DNA of 37,501 nucleotides from Paracoccaceae bacterium (GTDB lineage: Bacteria > Pseudomonadota > Alphaproteobacteria > Rhodobacterales > Rhodobacteraceae): NCBI GenBank assembly GCA_947453525.1, contig CANGHD010000015.1:1-37501 (forward strand), written 5' to 3'. The notes below the pieces were generated by a model. It did not search any database and had not been told where the DNA came from. It saw only the letters and a list, made by a program, of their open reading frames with translations. Made by a program: the position numbers and the translations under genes. Below are positions 35,855 to 37,501 of this stretch, in pieces (the first letter of the stretch is position 1; each line of letters begins with the position of its first letter).

Positions 35855-36133
35855 TTAAAGTTGTCGATATTTCTGGAGTGTTGTCACGCGCAGGGCCTTC
35901 TCGCCGTGCTTTTCCACGGCGTCGCGCCACAGGGCGAACTCTTCTTCCGACAAGCCATAGCGTTCCAGCGCCTCGGACTGCGGGATCAGACCGAAAAGCA
36001 CCGCCTTGACCACCACGGCCTTCCGGCTGGCGACCCAGCGGCGGGTCTCGGCAGGCGGCAGATCAGCACGGCTCAGGATGCTGCCATCCGGCAAGGTGAT
36101 TTGGCGCGGGCCATCAACTTTCTTGAGATACAT
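35855..36133 (-). CDS. sciP: CtrA inhibitor SciP (DUF1153)
   Basis: 92 residues from ATG 36133, with GAGG about 8 nt upstream; a TTG nine codons earlier is a weaker start. The sequence MYLKKVDGPRQITLPDGSIL, SRADLPPAETRRWVASRKAV and ALERYGLSEEEFALW, ending TLQKYRQL, is the SciP/DUF1153 signature. In Caulobacter, SciP binds CtrA and blocks recruitment of RNA polymerase at CtrA promoters. Here it sits directly upstream of ctrA on the same strand, and is divergent from mnmA. Confidence 0.93.
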   Translation of the reverse strand: MYLKKVDGPRQITLPDGSILSRADLPPAETRRWVASRKAVVVKAVLFGLIPQSEALERYGLSEEEFALWRDAVEKHGEKALRVTTLQKYRQL

Positions 36134-36195
36134 CGGTCCATCCTCGTCCAACCGGGCCAAAATGACCCAGCGTCCTTAAGCAAGAATGAAGCAAG

Positions 36196-36247
36196 GGGTT
36201 GAGAGTGCCGGGCATTTTCCTATATTGCGGGTTTAAATTCTCAACCC
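36196..36247. promoter_or_regulatory. mnmA promoter flanked by an inverted repeat
   Basis: TTGAGA (36199-36204), 16-bp spacer, TATATT (36221-36226) form a good sigma-70 promoter for mnmA (start 36258). The -35 lies inside GGGTTGAGA (36196-36204), which is mirrored as TCTCAACCC (36239-36247) downstream of the -10. The mirrored copy puts a TTGAGA on the minus strand facing sciP. Confidence 0.6.
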
Positions 36248-36257
36248 GGCTGCAATC

Positions 36258-37403
36258 ATGCTCGACGCGAACCCTAATTCCGCGAAACTGAACTCTTTGG
36301 GATTTCCCAAGGCGCCGGCCGACACGCGCGTTGTTGTGGCGATGTCGGGCGGCGTTGATTCGTCCGTCGTGGCGGCCATGCTGAAGGACGAGGGATACGA
36401 CGTGGTCGGGGTCACGCTGCAGCTTTACGACCATGGCGCTGCGCTGGCCAAGAAGGGCGCCTGCTGCGCCGGCCGGGATATCCATGATGCCCGCCGGGTG
36501 GCCGAACTGATGGGCTTCCCGCACTATGTGCTTGATTATGAAAACACTTTCCGCGAAGCGGTGATCGATGACTTCGCCGACGCCTACTTGTCCGGCGCGA
36601 CGCCCGTCCCGTGTATCCGCTGCAATGAACGCGTCAAGTTCAAGGACCTCTTGGCCACCGCCAAGGATCTGAACGCCGATTGCATGGCGACCGGCCACTA
36701 TATCCAGCGCAAGCTGGGTGCCGGACCGGAACTGCACCGGGCCGCCGACGCCAATCGCGACCAAAGCTACTTCCTGTTCTCCACCACACCGGACCAACTG
36801 GATTACCTGCGTTTTCCCTTGGGCCACCTCGGCTCCAAAGCGGAAACCCGTGCCTTGGCCGCAAAATACGGGCTGTCCGTTGCCGACAAGCCGGACAGTC
36901 AGGACATCTGCTTCGTGCCGAACGGCAACTACGCCGCCGTGATCGAGAAACTCCGCCCCGGCGCCGCCGACCCCGGCGAGATTGTCGATCAGGCGGGCCG
37001 CGTCCTTGGCCAGCACAACGGCGTCATCCACTACACCGTCGGCCAGCGCAAAGGCCTCGGCCTCGGCGGCCTCGAAGAGCCGATCTACGTCCTGCGCCTC
37101 GACCCCGCCAGTCGCCGTGTCGTTGTCGGCCCCAAGGCCGCGCTCGCCACAAGGATCATCCCGGTGCGCGAGATCAACTGGCTGGGCGACGCCCCCTTCG
37201 ACAGGCAGGAACACCACATCGAGGTCAAGGTCCGCTCCACAAGGCCGCCGCGCGCCGCGATCATCCGCCCGCTCTCACCGACCACGGCGGAAGTCGAACT
37301 CCTCGACCCCGAGGATGGGGTCTCCGCTGGCCAGGCCTGCGTCTTCTACGAACCCAACTCGACCCGCGTGCTAGGCGGCGGCTGGGTCTGGCGCGGCCAG
37401 TAA
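36258..37403 (+). CDS. mnmA: tRNA-specific 2-thiouridylase MnmA
   Basis: 381 residues. PP-loop [17 protein letters not shown] near residue 29; catalytic cysteines C122 in [14 protein letters not shown] and C218 in [17 protein letters not shown] and [10 protein letters not shown] are further family motifs. It thiolates U34 of Lys, Glu and Gln tRNAs. The start at ATG 36258 gives a short N-terminal extension before the PP loop. It is divergent from sciP and is followed by the last copy of the intergenic repeat and GC-rich hairpins. Confidence 0.96.
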   Translation: MLDANPNSAKLNSLGFPKAPADTRVVVAMSGGVDSSVVAAMLKDEGYDVVGVTLQLYDHGAALAKKGACCAGRDIHDARRVAELMGFPHYVLDYENTFREAVIDDFADAYLSGATPVPCIRCNERVKFKDLLATAKDLNADCMATGHYIQRKLGAGPELHRAADANRDQSYFLFSTTPDQLDYLRFPLGHLGSKAETRALAAKYGLSVADKPDSQDICFVPNGNYAAVIEKLRPGAADPGEIVDQAGRVLGQHNGVIHYTVGQRKGLGLGGLEEPIYVLRLDPASRRVVVGPKAALATRIIPVREINWLGDAPFDRQEHHIEVKVRSTRPPRAAIIRPLSPTTAEVELLDPEDGVSAGQACVFYEPNSTRVLGGGWVWRGQ

Positions 37404-37439
37404 CATCTTTCATACTTGCCCAAATATCCACGGGGTATT
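37404..37439 (-). repeat. Intergenic 3'-end repeat, copy 7
   Basis: CTTTCATACTTG then CCCAAATATCC on the plus strand; its reverse complement GGATATTTGGGCAAGTATG followed by AAAG matches copy 4 at 22 of 23 positions. It starts right at the mnmA stop. Confidence 0.7.
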
Positions 37440-37467
37440 CTCAAAGGGGGGCGTGCCCCCCTTTGAG
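37440..37467. terminator. GC-rich perfect hairpin after mnmA
   Basis: CTCAAAGGGGGGC (37440-37452) and GCCCCCCTTTGAG (37455-37467) form a perfect 13-bp stem with a 2-nt loop. A second hairpin, GCGGGGGGC with GCCCCCCGC, follows at about 37477-37498. There is no T-run; this is the structured half of the intergenic repeat and may stop or stabilise transcripts. Confidence 0.6.
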
Positions 37468-37501
37468 GCAGGGGGTGCGGGGGGCGGCAGCCCCCCGCCG
37501 C

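Overview
This window is a 37.5 kb stretch of high-GC chromosome from an alphaproteobacterium, almost certainly of the order Rhodobacterales (Rhodobacteraceae/Paracoccaceae). The evidence is a CtrA master regulator next to a SciP (DUF1153) homologue, a DUF6280 protein typical of the group, a pcm-tolC-(PopZ-like) cluster, an SOS box of the alphaproteobacterial GTTC-N7-GTTC type, an RpoH-type CTTG-N18-CTATAT promoter, and dispersed intergenic repeats with a TATTT(G/C) core at gene 3' ends. No rRNA, tRNA, CRISPR array, phage gene or insertion sequence is visible. Genes are tightly packed and the region looks like ordinary, mostly housekeeping chromosome.

Layout. 1-5 kb: 3' part of an OmpA-domain protein with long Ala-rich pentapeptide repeats, a strong terminator, an orphan xdhC, and a convergent P1B-4-type metal ATPase. 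5.1-7.7 kb: alr-mlaE-mlaF, joined by 4-bp overlaps. 7.8-13 kb: a membrane/coiled-coil protein, a PqiA-like protein, radA, cvpA, purF, then a DUF1801 gene overlapping purF and interrupted by an in-frame TAG. 13.1-18.4 kb: an SDR protein; then, on the minus strand, a D-lyxose isomerase-like cupin, a HemG-type flavodoxin, a large glycine-rich RTX protein and a class-I amidotransferase (peptidase C26). 18.5-25.2 kb: a P1-family peptidase, a class V aminotransferase, a tyrosine phosphatase overlapping an ABC exporter, ygfZ, and an inositol-monophosphatase-like enzyme. 25.2-29.6 kb: an RpoH-type promoter ahead of a DUF6280 gene, then PopZ-like, tolC and pcm on the minus strand and a small coiled-coil ORF. 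29.5-35 kb: hisI, a degenerate NifU/IscU-like scaffold, an unannotated 39-residue membrane protein under an SOS box, recG and ligA. 35-37.5 kb: ctrA, sciP and divergent mnmA, ending in a GC-rich hairpin repeat.

How the genes fit together. Two cell-cycle themes appear: ctrA with its probable antagonist sciP on the same strand 92 bp upstream, and a candidate polar organizer (PopZ-like) in the pcm-tolC neighbourhood known from other alphaproteobacteria. A DNA-repair theme (recG, ligA, radA) leads to the most interesting candidate: immediately downstream of recG, a LexA-type box, an ideal Shine-Dalgarno, a 39-codon ORF with one membrane helix and a rho-independent terminator form a complete, compact transcription unit. 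It resembles in logic, though not visibly in sequence, the SOS-induced cell-division inhibitor SidA of Caulobacter. All functional assignments are from reading motifs by eye; no database search was run.
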